Shown here: positions 13,620 through 21,238 of the stretch, one piece after another
Layout: each line of letters opens with the position of its first letter
Numbering within the stretch: position 1 is the stretch's first letter
Assembly (NCBI GenBank): GCA_041666125.1
Contig: JBAYHN010000018.1
Span: 1-21,569, forward strand
Length of the DNA: 21,569 nucleotides
Direction: 5' to 3'
Source: JBAYHN01 sp041666125
GTDB taxonomy: Bacteria; Patescibacteriota; Gracilibacteria; UBA1369; UM-FILTER-53-11
Translations under genes and position numbers: made by a program
Notes under the pieces: generated by a model
Told to the model about the DNA's origin: nothing
Seen by the model: the letters and a program-made list of their open reading frames with translations, nothing else
The model's database searches: none

Positions 13620-14546
13620 ATGTTAAAACATCTTCCATTAAAAATTTTCGCTTTAGTACTTGCCACTATTTTTTGGATTTTTGTTGTTAGTTTCGAAAAT
13701 ACTTTTTACCAGTTTCCCGAAGACGTAAAAATTCAGATTTTTAACTTGGCGCCGGAACTTGCGGTTACGGAAGATTTGGGGGCTGTAAAATTGGGGATTA
13801 GGGCTTCGGACTCAGTAGTTTATCGCACGCTTACCGCTGCGGATTTTGAGGCATATGTTGATCTTAGAAATGCAGGAGCGGGGCAAAGAAAAGTCGCCGT
13901 TTCCGTAACTTCAAAAAATCCACAAGTTACAGTGGTAAGAGTTTTTCCAAATGAAGTTTCTTTAAATCTTGAGCCGGTGCGTCAAAAAAACGTGAGCGTT
14001 ACTTCGGAAGTTTTGGGCAAGCCCGCTAAAGGATATAAAGTTGGAACTGTAAAATTGAGCAAAAATACGGTTGCTGTTTCTGGTGCGGAAACTTTTCTTA
14101 AAAAAATAGCACAAGCTAGAGGGCAAATTAATTTGTCCGGCACAGAAACTCGCAGCATGACAAAAAAAGTGGAAGTGGTTTTTTATGATGAAGCCGGACT
14201 TGTTTTGGAGGGAATAAAAATTGATGATTCTGTTTCTTTGGAGGCGGATGTGGAAATTATTGAAGTCGAAGGTAACAAGGAAGTTGGTATAAAGGCAAAA
14301 TTGGAAGGGGCTATGGCTAATGGCGTTGTTAAAAAGGTTGAGGTATCGCCGGCAGTTATTTCTATTAATGGAAGAACCGAGGCTTTAACCGGAATTTCGT
14401 TTGTAGAAACGGAGAAAATTGATTTGAAAGATATTGAGGCAAGTTTTTCAAAGAAAGTGAAAGTTATTTTGCCAAAAGATGTAACTTTGTCTGCTGGGCA
14501 GAGTGGGGAAGTTACGGTGAAAGTTGAAATTGAGAAACAACAGTAG
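13620..14546 (+). CDS. cdaR: YbbR-domain protein, CdaA regulator
   Basis: The 308-residue protein has one N-terminal membrane helix (about residues 7-26, KIFALVLATIFWIFVVSFEN) and an extracytoplasmic part of repeated YbbR-like beta domains. Each repeat has the family rhythm, for example VRVFPNEVSLNLEPVRQKNVSVTSEV, followed by GKPAKGYKVGTVKLSKNTVAVSGAETFLKKI and, near the C-terminus, KVEVSPAVISINGRTEALTGI. In Firmicutes CdaR binds CdaA and tunes its c-di-AMP output. The 3-base gap to cdaA argues for the same role here. About three repeats are visible, against four in some homologues. No enzyme motif is seen. Confidence 0.92.
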   Translation: MLKHLPLKIFALVLATIFWIFVVSFENTFYQFPEDVKIQIFNLAPELAVTEDLGAVKLGIRASDSVVYRTLTAADFEAYVDLRNAGAGQRKVAVSVTSKNPQVTVVRVFPNEVSLNLEPVRQKNVSVTSEVLGKPAKGYKVGTVKLSKNTVAVSGAETFLKKIAQARGQINLSGTETRSMTKKVEVVFYDEAGLVLEGIKIDDSVSLEADVEIIEVEGNKEVGIKAKLEGAMANGVVKKVEVSPAVISINGRTEALTGISFVETEKIDLKDIEASFSKKVKVILPKDVTLSAGQSGEVTVKVEIEKQQ

Positions 14547-14575
14547 AATTTTGCGCGCGGAAATTAAATGCAGTC

Positions 14576-14618
14576 AAAAAAAATCCGCCCCCTTCAAAAG
14601 GGTTGAAGGGGCGGATTT
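14576..14618 (-). terminator. Strong intrinsic terminator of the lipoprotein gene, also acting between convergent genes
   Basis: Arms 14581-14597 and 14603-14618 pair over 16 bp with one bulged C and a 5-base loop (AAGGG). Read on the minus strand, the stem runs into eight T residues (complement of 14576-14583), 19 bases after the lipoprotein stop. On the plus strand the stem is the same but the following T-run is only three, so termination of cdaA-cdaR would be weaker. Confidence 0.9.
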
Positions 14619-14636
14619 AAGAGAAAGTATGTTTAA

Positions 14637-15197
14637 TTATTGACCGAAGTAAGATGTACTTTGTGCTCCAGTTGCATCTGTAACGAGTAGGTATCCACCC
14701 ATAAATACTCCTTGGCTTTGTGGAACTGTTTCTCTTCGGCTCATGCTGCATCCTGCATTAGTTACAGCGAATGGTGAACCAATTTGTTCATCAAAACTGC
14801 CTTCCGGTCTGCTGAATTGTCCGCGAACTGTTACAGTAAGTGGCAATTTACATGGATCTATGTTGGAAGGAATATCGAAATCAATTTCAAGCTGCTCGCC
14901 GGATAATGTGTAAGTAACATTCTCAAGTACGGGAGCACCATTATTAGATTCACAATTATCATTTGGTGGCACAGGTCGTGGTTTTGGGTCGGATGATCCT
15001 TCTCCTTTATCTGGATTTATTATAACTGTCGTATCATTACAACCAGCCAAAGCTGCTGAACCTCCGGCAATTGCAACTAGCAAAGCTGTAGTTCCAAGCT
15101 TCGCAAAACGCTGCAAACTTTTAACTACGCCATTAGCTGGACGTGAAACTGTAGGTTGTACGCCTCCTGCGCTTGGACGAGATGCTGGTGTATTCAT
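14637..15197 (-). CDS. Putative lipoprotein with long N-terminal extension, unknown family
   Basis: I do not recognise this 186-residue protein. The lipobox LAGC ends at C53 after a hydrophobic stretch (TTALLVAIAGGSAALAGC, 36-53) with the basic residues K26, R30 and K33 before it. This resembles a type II signal peptide, the substrate of Lgt and LspA. The 25 residues before it (rich in Ser, Pro, Ala, Gly) make an unusually long leader. After the lipobox there is a low-complexity linker (DKGEGSSDPKPRPVPPNDN, about 63-81), then a beta-rich domain with C82, C115 and C149, possibly Ig-like. It is monocistronic, with a near-consensus promoter and a strong terminator, so it is probably well expressed as a surface protein. 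No shorter ATG start exists. Confidence 0.82.
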   Translation of the reverse strand: MNTPASRPSAGGVQPTVSRPANGVVKSLQRFAKLGTTALLVAIAGGSAALAGCNDTTVIINPDKGEGSSDPKPRPVPPNDNCESNNGAPVLENVTYTLSGEQLEIDFDIPSNIDPCKLPLTVTVRGQFSRPEGSFDEQIGSPFAVTNAGCSMSRRETVPQSQGVFMGGYLLVTDATGAQSTSYFGQ

Positions 15198-15240
15198 AGA
15201 AAATTTAATTAAATGAATTTATAAAGTGTTCGAGCAATGA

Positions 15241-15268
15241 ATTCTAGCACAAAAAGCCTAGAAGTCAA
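15241..15268 (-). promoter_or_regulatory. Near-consensus promoter of the lipoprotein gene
   Basis: Minus strand: TTGACT (15268-15263), 16-bp spacer, TAGAAT (15246-15241) preceded by TGC as an extended -10. This is among the closest matches to the sigma-70 consensus in the window. The leader to ATG 15197 would be about 37 bases, without a clear Shine-Dalgarno. Confidence 0.75.
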
Positions 15269-15290
15269 GTGAAGTGAAGTGGCGAGTGTC

Positions 15291-16012
15291 AGGGTACAGG
15301 TTATATTTAAAGGGTGAGCAATAAAGTGCAAATTTGCGTGCCGATAAGGGAGATTAACAGGTTAAATACCCTTAAAAAACTCCAAAAAGTCCCCAAGGAG
15401 GCAGGTCTAGTAGAAGTATGGTTGGACAGGTTAAATCTAAATGACATTAAAGATATAAGGAACGCGTCAAAAAGGCCTCTAATTGGCGTTTGCCGTGCTA
15501 AGGATGAGAGAGGTGGGTTTACAGGTAGCGAACAGGAGAGAATTAAGGTACTTATGGCTGCCGCAGAGACAGATTTTGAATATATAGATTGTGGCCTAAA
15601 TACTAAGCCTAACCTTATTAAGACGCTAAAAACCGCATGCGTGAAATCAAAAACCAAACTAATAATTTCCAAACATTTTTGGAAAAAGACGCCGAGTTTG
15701 GAGGATCTGCTAAAAACGGCCAATAAGGCGAAAAATCTTGGTGCAGATATTATTAAAATAGCGGCGCAGGTAAATAACTGGTCGGACAATACTGTGCTTT
15801 TTGAGCTGATGCGCGTTTTAAAGGAAAAAAAGATTTTGGCGATTGCTACTGGAATGGGGGAGAAAGGCAAAATCTCCAGAATTGGTTGCTCGCTATTAGG
15901 TTCATTTTTGACGTACGTTGCGCTGGATGAGAAATCAAAAACCGCGCCTGGACAGCTTACTCTTGCGGAATTTAATATGTACATTTGATTTTTTCTCTTT
16001 TCCCTGTACCCT
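15291..16012. repeat. 10-bp inverted pair flanking aroD
   Basis: AGGGTACAGG at 15291-15300 and its exact reverse complement CCTGTACCCT at 16003-16012 lie 13 bases before the aroD start and 14 bases after its stop. The match ends at both sides, so it is only 10 bp. It may be coincidence. Confidence 0.3.
15314..15988 (+). CDS. aroD: 3-dehydroquinate dehydratase, type I
   Basis: Type I DHQase converts 3-dehydroquinate to 3-dehydroshikimate through a Schiff base, step three of the shikimate pathway. In the 224-residue protein H121 (LIISKHFWK) and the Schiff-base lysine K148 (ADIIKIAAQ) are in place. R189 in SRIGCSLLGS and Q214 in APGQLTLAEF match the substrate-binding residues of Salmonella DHQase (R213, Q236). 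The usual EWR motif reads EVW (34-36), losing one substrate-contacting Arg. The start is a GTG at 15314. A second GTG at 15326 (giving MQICVPIREINRL) is equally plausible and sits 11 bases after AAAGGG. No other shikimate gene is in the window. A minus-strand frame over nearly the same span is antisense shadow. Confidence 0.9.
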   Translation: MSNKVQICVPIREINRLNTLKKLQKVPKEAGLVEVWLDRLNLNDIKDIRNASKRPLIGVCRAKDERGGFTGSEQERIKVLMAAAETDFEYIDCGLNTKPNLIKTLKTACVKSKTKLIISKHFWKKTPSLEDLLKTANKAKNLGADIIKIAAQVNNWSDNTVLFELMRVLKEKKILAIATGMGEKGKISRIGCSLLGSFLTYVALDEKSKTAPGQLTLAEFNMYI

Positions 16013-16024
16013 AAACCCTGTTAT

Positions 16025-17119
16025 ATGCCGCTCCAAATTGGAATTGTAGGACTGCCAAATGTAGGTAAATCAACGCTTTTTAATGCGCTGACAAAGACCC
16101 GAAATGCGAATGTGGCCAATTATCCTTTTTGCACGATCGATCCGAATGTGGGAATTGTAGAAGTGCCGGACGAAAGGCTGAAAAAGCTTGCCGACATTGT
16201 TCATCCTAAAAAAATAATCCCGGCCACGGTTGAATTTGTAGATATTGCAGGGCTTGTAAAAGGCGCCAGCAAGGGCGAGGGGCTTGGTAATAAGTTTTTG
16301 GCGACTATTCGTGAATGTAATGCAATTGCGCAGGTGGTGAGGGTTTTTGAAGATCCAAACGTGATTCACGTTCACAATAATGTTGAGCCAAAGCGCGATA
16401 TCGAAATTATAAATGCCGAATTGATTTTGGCAGATATGGATACTCTAGGTCGCAAACTTAGTGCTGCAAAATCGGAATCAAAAACCGGCGATGCCAAAAA
16501 ATTGCAGTATGCCGAGCTGTTGGGGAAATTAAAAATACATTTGGAAAAAGGTTTTACAGCTTTTGATATGAAGATGACGGAGGAGGAAAGGGCTCAAATA
16601 AAAGACATGCATTTGCTCACAGATAAGCCATTTTTGTACATTGCGAATATTGATGAAAAACATATTAAAGAGTGGGATAAAGAAAAATTTGCCAAAGAAG
16701 TTGGAATTCCAGCGGGCTGTGAAATTATCCCGATTTCGGCAAAGATAGAAGAGGAGCTCGCGCAAATGACAGAGGAAGAATCGAAAGAATTTTTGCAAGA
16801 TTTGGGGCTAAGTGAACCGGGCCTTTATGCGCTTATTCATGCGGCTTATAGGACATTGGGATATTTGACGTTTCTTACCGCCGGGCCGGAAGAAGTGCGT
16901 GCTTGGACAACCGTACAAGGCGCAACTGCACCAAATGCCGCAGGAGTAATTCACACGGATTTTGAAAAAGGATTTATTGCGGCGGAAGTTATTGGCTACG
17001 ACGATTATATAGCCTGCAATGGCGAACAAGGCGCAAAGGAAAAGGGAAAAGCGAGAATAGAAGGTCGCGAATATATTATGAAAAACGGAGATGTGTGCCA
17101 TTTTAGATTCAATGTATGA
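16025..17119 (+). CDS. ychF: YchF/OLA1-type redox-regulated ATPase
   Basis: YchF is a conserved ribosome-associated ATPase of the Obg-related GTPase class. The 364-residue protein has Walker A GLPNVGKST (9-17), the PFCTIDPNVGIVEVPD switch region, and the DIAGLVKGASKGEGLGNKFL G3 motif. The specificity motif is NIDE (FLYIANIDEKH) rather than NKxD, as expected for an enzyme that prefers ATP. A helical arm lies about 130-190 and the C-terminal TGS domain is WTTVQGATAPNAAGVIHTDFEKGFIAAEVIGYDDY. Length is normal. It lies 36 bases after aroD in the same direction, and its stop overlaps the start of the HisA-like gene by 4 bases (ATGA). The start has no clear Shine-Dalgarno. Confidence 0.98.
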   Translation: MPLQIGIVGLPNVGKSTLFNALTKTRNANVANYPFCTIDPNVGIVEVPDERLKKLADIVHPKKIIPATVEFVDIAGLVKGASKGEGLGNKFLATIRECNAIAQVVRVFEDPNVIHVHNNVEPKRDIEIINAELILADMDTLGRKLSAAKSESKTGDAKKLQYAELLGKLKIHLEKGFTAFDMKMTEEERAQIKDMHLLTDKPFLYIANIDEKHIKEWDKEKFAKEVGIPAGCEIIPISAKIEEELAQMTEEESKEFLQDLGLSEPGLYALIHAAYRTLGYLTFLTAGPEEVRAWTTVQGATAPNAAGVIHTDFEKGFIAAEVIGYDDYIACNGEQGAKEKGKARIEGREYIMKNGDVCHFRFNV

Positions 17120-17808
17120 GAATAATTCCGGCTATTTATCTTTCGGGCGGCAATGCTGTTTCCAATTACAAAGGCGAAAGTGAACAGAGCACGCTTTTTA
17201 CTCGCGATCCGCTTGTGGCAGCGCGCAAATTCGAAAAACAGGGCGCAAAGCTGATCCATATTGTGGATAGCGATCCCGCTCATTCGGCTAAAGAGAAGAA
17301 TTGGAAAGTGGTCCAGGCAATCGCGAAAAACACATCTCTCGAAGTGATTTATTCGGATGGAATTTCTACTTTGGAGGACATAGAAGCGCTTTTTGCTGTT
17401 GGGATTGATTATGTTTCTTTAAATCAGTTTTCTCACGGGATTTTGAAGCAAGCACTTGAGAAATTTGGGCCGGAAAAGATTTTTTTTACAATTCGCACGC
17501 TAAAACATGTAATTGAAGGAATGCCTGGCGTGGACGTGATAGATTTTGGAGGGCAACTGGTTAAAGAAGGAGTTAAAAATATTATTTTGCGCGATATGAA
17601 AGCCGAAGGGAGTTTGCATCCGAATTATGATGAAGTTGAGCACCTTTTGGTTTTTACAAAGGCAAATGTGTTTGCATTCGGCGGAGTTGGAAGTATGGAA
17701 GATTTGGAGATTTTTCAAAGGACGGGAGTTTCCGGAGTCATGATCTCTAGAGCATTTTTTGAAATGAAAATATCCCCGCAAGATTGTATCTCTAAGTTTG
17801 AAGGGTAG
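17116..17808 (+). CDS. HisA-like TIM-barrel protein with altered active site
   Basis: The 230-residue protein aligns over its full length with HisA, the phosphoribosylformimino isomerase of histidine synthesis. It has MRIIPAIYLSGGNAV (1-15), ARKFEKQGAKLIHIVDSDPAH (36-56), IILRDMKAEGSLHPNYDEV (156-174), FAFGGVGSMEDLEIF (187-200) and GVSGVMISRAFFEMK (204-218). The catalytic base, Asp7 in E. coli HisA (PALDL), is Tyr8 here (PAIYL). The phosphate loop VQVGGGVR is replaced by EVIYSDGIS (76-84). The second catalytic Asp is kept (D160), and the second phosphate-binding loop (GGVGS) is kept. The protein probably binds a phosphorylated ligand but is unlikely to be an ordinary HisA. No other his gene is nearby. 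It is translationally coupled to ychF. Confidence 0.85.
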   Translation: MRIIPAIYLSGGNAVSNYKGESEQSTLFTRDPLVAARKFEKQGAKLIHIVDSDPAHSAKEKNWKVVQAIAKNTSLEVIYSDGISTLEDIEALFAVGIDYVSLNQFSHGILKQALEKFGPEKIFFTIRTLKHVIEGMPGVDVIDFGGQLVKEGVKNIILRDMKAEGSLHPNYDEVEHLLVFTKANVFAFGGVGSMEDLEIFQRTGVSGVMISRAFFEMKISPQDCISKFEG

Positions 17809-17823
17809 AAAAATCAGGCTGTT

Positions 17824-18819
17824 TTACTGTTTTTGTGATCCCGTTCCTTCGCCGAGAGTGCTTTCGTTAACTGTTTTGTATTTGCTGTTAATTTTCTTTG
17901 CCTGAATTGCCGCATATAGAATAAGTCCTGCGCCAATGGCGAGTTTCCAGGTTATTTGTAGGCCCAAAAAGGCGGACTCTGTAATTATTGTAAATATGCT
18001 CGCAAGGCTGAAAAGTGTCATTAGCGGGAATATATCCAAATACCTTGAGGCCAAATGCCACAAAACATAAGAAATGCCGGTTGAGCCGACGCTAAGTACA
18101 GTTATCCATATCCATTGCTGAGAAGAAATTGCAGTCATCTCTGTCCATGGCACAAATGGCGCCAACATAACACCTGCAAAAAATAAAAATTGTGAAGTGG
18201 CAGCCAGAATATTATATTTACTGCCTTCCCTTTGCTGATACTCATGCATTCCCAATAAAACAAGCGCCCATGTAAACATAGCCACAAATTCAATAGCGTC
18301 CCCTATAAGTTTTGAATGAGATGTAATAAGTAAATCTTTTGGATCATTAATTAAAAGAAGGGCTGAGCCAATGGATCCGATGACAAGCGTTAATAATATT
18401 TTGTATGGGAGATCCGCAACTTTCATTAAATGTTTGATTTTGTCGGGCATGAAAATCATAACAATTACCAAAACCGCAATTGGCGAAAAAGCTTCAAGCA
18501 AAATTGCGTCGGAAGCTATGGTGTACTTGAGCCCTATATGAAAAATCACGAAATTTACGGCTAAACTGATCGAAATTAGCCAGAAAAATTTTGAATAATG
18601 AACTTTTGGAAACAGTTTTTTTTCTTTTATTAGAGTCGTAAACGAAACCACAACGGCCAGAAAGGTCGAACCTATAAAAAGCCTTAGATCTCCAACTAGA
18701 AATGGATGTACTCCGCCGTTTAAGAGCCAGCGAATTATTACGGCATGAATGCCCCAAAACATGGTGGCTGCCACTGCACAGGTATAACCGATAATCATTT
18801 TTTTCTTTTCGTTTGTCAT
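17824..18819 (-). CDS. EamA/DMT-superfamily transporter
   Basis: The 331-residue protein has about ten hydrophobic helices in two five-helix halves. The first half begins IIGYTCAVAATMFWGIHAVIIRWLL (9-33), and the second begins near LIGDAIEFVAMFTWALVLLG (about 171-190). The motif GLKYTIASDAILLEAFSPIAVLVI (about 96-119) corresponds to the EamA helix 3-4 region, and GSTGISYVLWHLASRYLDIFPLMTLFSLASIFTIITESAFLG matches the last helices of the second repeat. Such proteins export or import small metabolites, and the substrate cannot be read from sequence. The short polar tail ends TLGEGTGSQKQ. Its ATG overlaps the stop of the Rel homologue by 4 bases, so the two are co-translated. The 3' end is convergent with the HisA-like gene, 15 bases apart, with no terminator seen. 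Confidence 0.9.
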   Translation of the reverse strand: MTNEKKKMIIGYTCAVAATMFWGIHAVIIRWLLNGGVHPFLVGDLRLFIGSTFLAVVVSFTTLIKEKKLFPKVHYSKFFWLISISLAVNFVIFHIGLKYTIASDAILLEAFSPIAVLVIVMIFMPDKIKHLMKVADLPYKILLTLVIGSIGSALLLINDPKDLLITSHSKLIGDAIEFVAMFTWALVLLGMHEYQQREGSKYNILAATSQFLFFAGVMLAPFVPWTEMTAISSQQWIWITVLSVGSTGISYVLWHLASRYLDIFPLMTLFSLASIFTIITESAFLGLQITWKLAIGAGLILYAAIQAKKINSKYKTVNESTLGEGTGSQKQ

Positions 18820-21173
18820 GGTGAGGATTGTTCGTGTTTATAACTAATATAATTTGCAGTTAACATTGTGTAAACGGCAACAATCAAGCCGAATATAAAT
18901 ATTGTATTAAGGCTGTGCTCAAGCAGAAATACTTCACCAATAACAGTCATAAGTGCGAATGTGTTGAGAGCATAAAGAAATGGCCAGAAATATTTGGTTT
19001 CTGCGAGTTCCGGGAAGCTTCTGCGAGTAAGTTTCTTAAGGTAATAAACTAAACCAAACAGCATTATAATTCCGGCATAAATCATTGCATTCAAAACGAA
19101 AGAAACTTCCGGCCATTTTGAAAGTAAATAACTCATTACAAGTGGATGACTAAGCCAAAATATAACGGTTAGTGCACTCCACATAAAAAACCACATTTTG
19201 CGCCAGAAGAATTGACGCGTTATTCTTTCCACTCCATCTATTTGTTCCAAACTTTCGAAAACTTGCGAAAGTTCATTGTAGTTTTTTACCAAAACACTCA
19301 ATTCGCATGAATATTTGGTTAAATACCATGGTTTTTCGATTATAAATTTTACAATTGGAATATGCAGAGCCTGCAAAGTTCTAAGTATTTCGCGAAATTG
19401 GTTTTTGCTGTTATCTCCGTGAATTTTTAGGCCCACTCGTGAAGTGAAATGGAATTTTCCTTCGAGTTTCTTTCTTATGAAATAAGGCAAACCGGTGGTT
19501 TGGTCGTGTTCGTAAATTATATCTATTATCGTTTTTGGATTTAAAGTTCCTTCGCTTACGGCAATTATAATTTCATCTAAAGTTTTGCAGTGAATTTTTT
19601 TTGAGATTGTGTGGATTTTTTTCTGGGACAATTCACTTAGATAATTTTTGCCAATTCTTGAAAACTCCTTCTCGAGTAAACGTCTGCCGATGGCTTGTTT
19701 TTTTTCTTCAGGTTCTTTTTTTAGGAAATCTTTTATTTTATTGGAGGCGATGGAGGTTTTTACAAAATTAAGCCATTCGCGTTCCGGGAAACTGTTTTTA
19801 TCTATTATTATTTTTATGGTGTTCCCGGTTGAAAGGGGGGTGGTTGCCGGCATCAAATTGCCATTTATTTCGGCTTTTACCGCATGATTACCCACATCCG
19901 TGTGGATTGTATAGGCAAAATCCAGAGCGCATGAGCCTTTTGGAAGATCTATTACATCGCCCTTTGGAGAAAAAACAAAGATTCGGTCATGAAAAATATC
20001 AAGTTTAAGATCTTCTATAAAATCTTCGGTGCTTTTGCTGTCTTTTTGAATTTCCAAAATCTGTTGAACCCATGTTGAGCGCTGACGCATTATGGAAGTG
20101 AGCTCTTTTTCGTCTGAATATTTATAGAAATAGTGTGCCGCAACTCCATATTCCGCTTCCAAATGCATGTATCTGGTGCGAATTTGAAATTCGACGGTTG
20201 TGCTGTTTAAGCCAAAAACCGTAGTATGTAAGCTTTGATAGCCGTTTGGTTTTGGAACAGAAATATAATCTTTTACGCAGCCGGGTTTTGGCTTGAAAAG
20301 GTGATGAATTATGCCCATGACTTCGTAACAATCTTTGCGAGTAGGTACAATTATTCTTATCGCTATAAGATCATCTATGTTGTATATGGTCTGTTTATTC
20401 TGAAGCTTTTTATAAATGCTGTAATAAGTTTTAGGTCGTCCGATGATTTCGGACTCCATATGATTTTTGGTGAGCTCTTTTTCCGTTAACCTCATCATTT
20501 CTTCCAAAATAAAATTGCGCTCTTCCATATTTTCATCTATTTCGCGCCTTAAATTTGAATAATCCAGCGGATACAAATGCTCAAAACACAAATTTTCCAT
20601 TTCCATGCGCATTTCGCCAATACCAAGAAGATTGGCTATTGGCACATATATTTCAAGAGTTTCGCGCGCGATTCTTTGGCGTTTTTTTTCGTCGGCAATA
20701 AAACGCAGCGTGCGCATGTTGTCCAATCTGTCTGCGAGTTTTATTAAAATCACGCGCAGATCTTCGGCACTGTGAATAAAAAGTTTTTTTAAGGATTCGA
20801 TGTGCCGCTCTTCCATCTGCTCCTTGTACTGAACTTTGCTGAGCTTTGTAATGCCATCTACGAGATAGGCGATTTTCTTGCCGAACTTTTTTTCTATCTC
20901 GGATATTGTGATTTTGGTGTCTTCCGGAACATCGTGAAGCAGCGCGGCAATAATGGTGTCTTCATCGACGTGCAAATTCGTCAAACTATCCACGGTTCGC
21001 AGCGGATGGACCATATAAGGCTCCCCGGATCTCCTTAGCTGCCCCTGGTGTGCTTGTTTGGCAAACTCATACGCGAATCTTATATTTTTAAGATCAATAT
21101 CGGTAGAGTATGCGCGTATTTTTTCGAATAGCTCTTCCGCAAGAGTATCTATACTGGAGTTTTTTATAGCCAT
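18816..21173 (-). CDS. rel: RelA/SpoT homologue with C-terminal four-helix membrane domain
   Basis: The 785-residue protein makes and degrades (p)ppGpp, judged by its intact catalytic residues. The hydrolase domain has VHP (H56), LLHDVPEDT (H80, D81, E84, D85) and KLADRLDNMRTL (D148, N152). The synthetase domain has GRPKTYYSIYKK (R246, K248, K256), D268, NGYQSLHTTVFG (Y312) and VEFQIRT (E328). The TGS domain is about 396-458 (RIFVFSPKGDVIDLPKGS). A helical region follows, then an ACT/RRM-like fold at about 575-655 (GLKIHGDNSKNQFREILRTL). The CC zinc-finger region, normally AKCCNPVPGD and GRGVSVHR, is not found. Residues about 660-682, 690-712, 728-751 and 756-778 are four predicted membrane helices, with a cytoplasmic end KHEQSSP. 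Canonical Rel proteins are soluble. The frame is unbroken. Confidence 0.95.
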   Translation of the reverse strand: MAIKNSSIDTLAEELFEKIRAYSTDIDLKNIRFAYEFAKQAHQGQLRRSGEPYMVHPLRTVDSLTNLHVDEDTIIAALLHDVPEDTKITISEIEKKFGKKIAYLVDGITKLSKVQYKEQMEERHIESLKKLFIHSAEDLRVILIKLADRLDNMRTLRFIADEKKRQRIARETLEIYVPIANLLGIGEMRMEMENLCFEHLYPLDYSNLRREIDENMEERNFILEEMMRLTEKELTKNHMESEIIGRPKTYYSIYKKLQNKQTIYNIDDLIAIRIIVPTRKDCYEVMGIIHHLFKPKPGCVKDYISVPKPNGYQSLHTTVFGLNSTTVEFQIRTRYMHLEAEYGVAAHYFYKYSDEKELTSIMRQRSTWVQQILEIQKDSKSTEDFIEDLKLDIFHDRIFVFSPKGDVIDLPKGSCALDFAYTIHTDVGNHAVKAEINGNLMPATTPLSTGNTIKIIIDKNSFPEREWLNFVKTSIASNKIKDFLKKEPEEKKQAIGRRLLEKEFSRIGKNYLSELSQKKIHTISKKIHCKTLDEIIIAVSEGTLNPKTIIDIIYEHDQTTGLPYFIRKKLEGKFHFTSRVGLKIHGDNSKNQFREILRTLQALHIPIVKFIIEKPWYLTKYSCELSVLVKNYNELSQVFESLEQIDGVERITRQFFWRKMWFFMWSALTVIFWLSHPLVMSYLLSKWPEVSFVLNAMIYAGIIMLFGLVYYLKKLTRRSFPELAETKYFWPFLYALNTFALMTVIGEVFLLEHSLNTIFIFGLIVAVYTMLTANYISYKHEQSSP

Positions 21174-21187
21174 TCTTAAGTCGTCTA

Positions 21188-21216
21188 ATTATATAATTTA
21201 TGTACCCCGTTTACAA
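21188..21216 (-). promoter_or_regulatory. Promoter of the rel-transporter operon
   Basis: Minus strand: TTGTAA (21216-21211), exact 17-bp spacer, perfect TATAAT (21193-21188). The -10 is 14 bases before ATG 21173, so the leader would be only about 7-8 bases and hold no Shine-Dalgarno. Its -35 overlaps the -35 of the divergent mnmA promoter. Confidence 0.65.
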
Positions 21217-21238
21217 TGAGTTAGTTACAGGTTAAATT
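21210..21238 (+). promoter_or_regulatory. Promoter of mnmA, leaderless position
   Basis: Plus strand: TTTACA (21210-21215), exact 17-bp spacer, TAAATT (21233-21238), then six bases and ATG 21245. The -35 matches consensus at five of six bases. Confidence 0.5.

Noticed and set aside
12744..14546. Possibility that the cdaA-cdaR operon includes glmM
   Set aside because: The gene after cdaR is a convergent minus-strand lipoprotein gene; no phosphoglucosamine mutase is present in the window.
15261..15281. Short tandem-like GAAGT/AAGTG repeats upstream of aroD
   Set aside because: They are only 5-base units with imperfect spacing and include the -35 of the lipoprotein promoter, so chance is likely.
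15307..15984. A 225-codon minus-strand reading frame covering aroD
   Set aside because: It is the exact antisense of aroD, which has intact catalytic residues. The minus-strand translation is Ser/Phe-rich with no recognisable motif.
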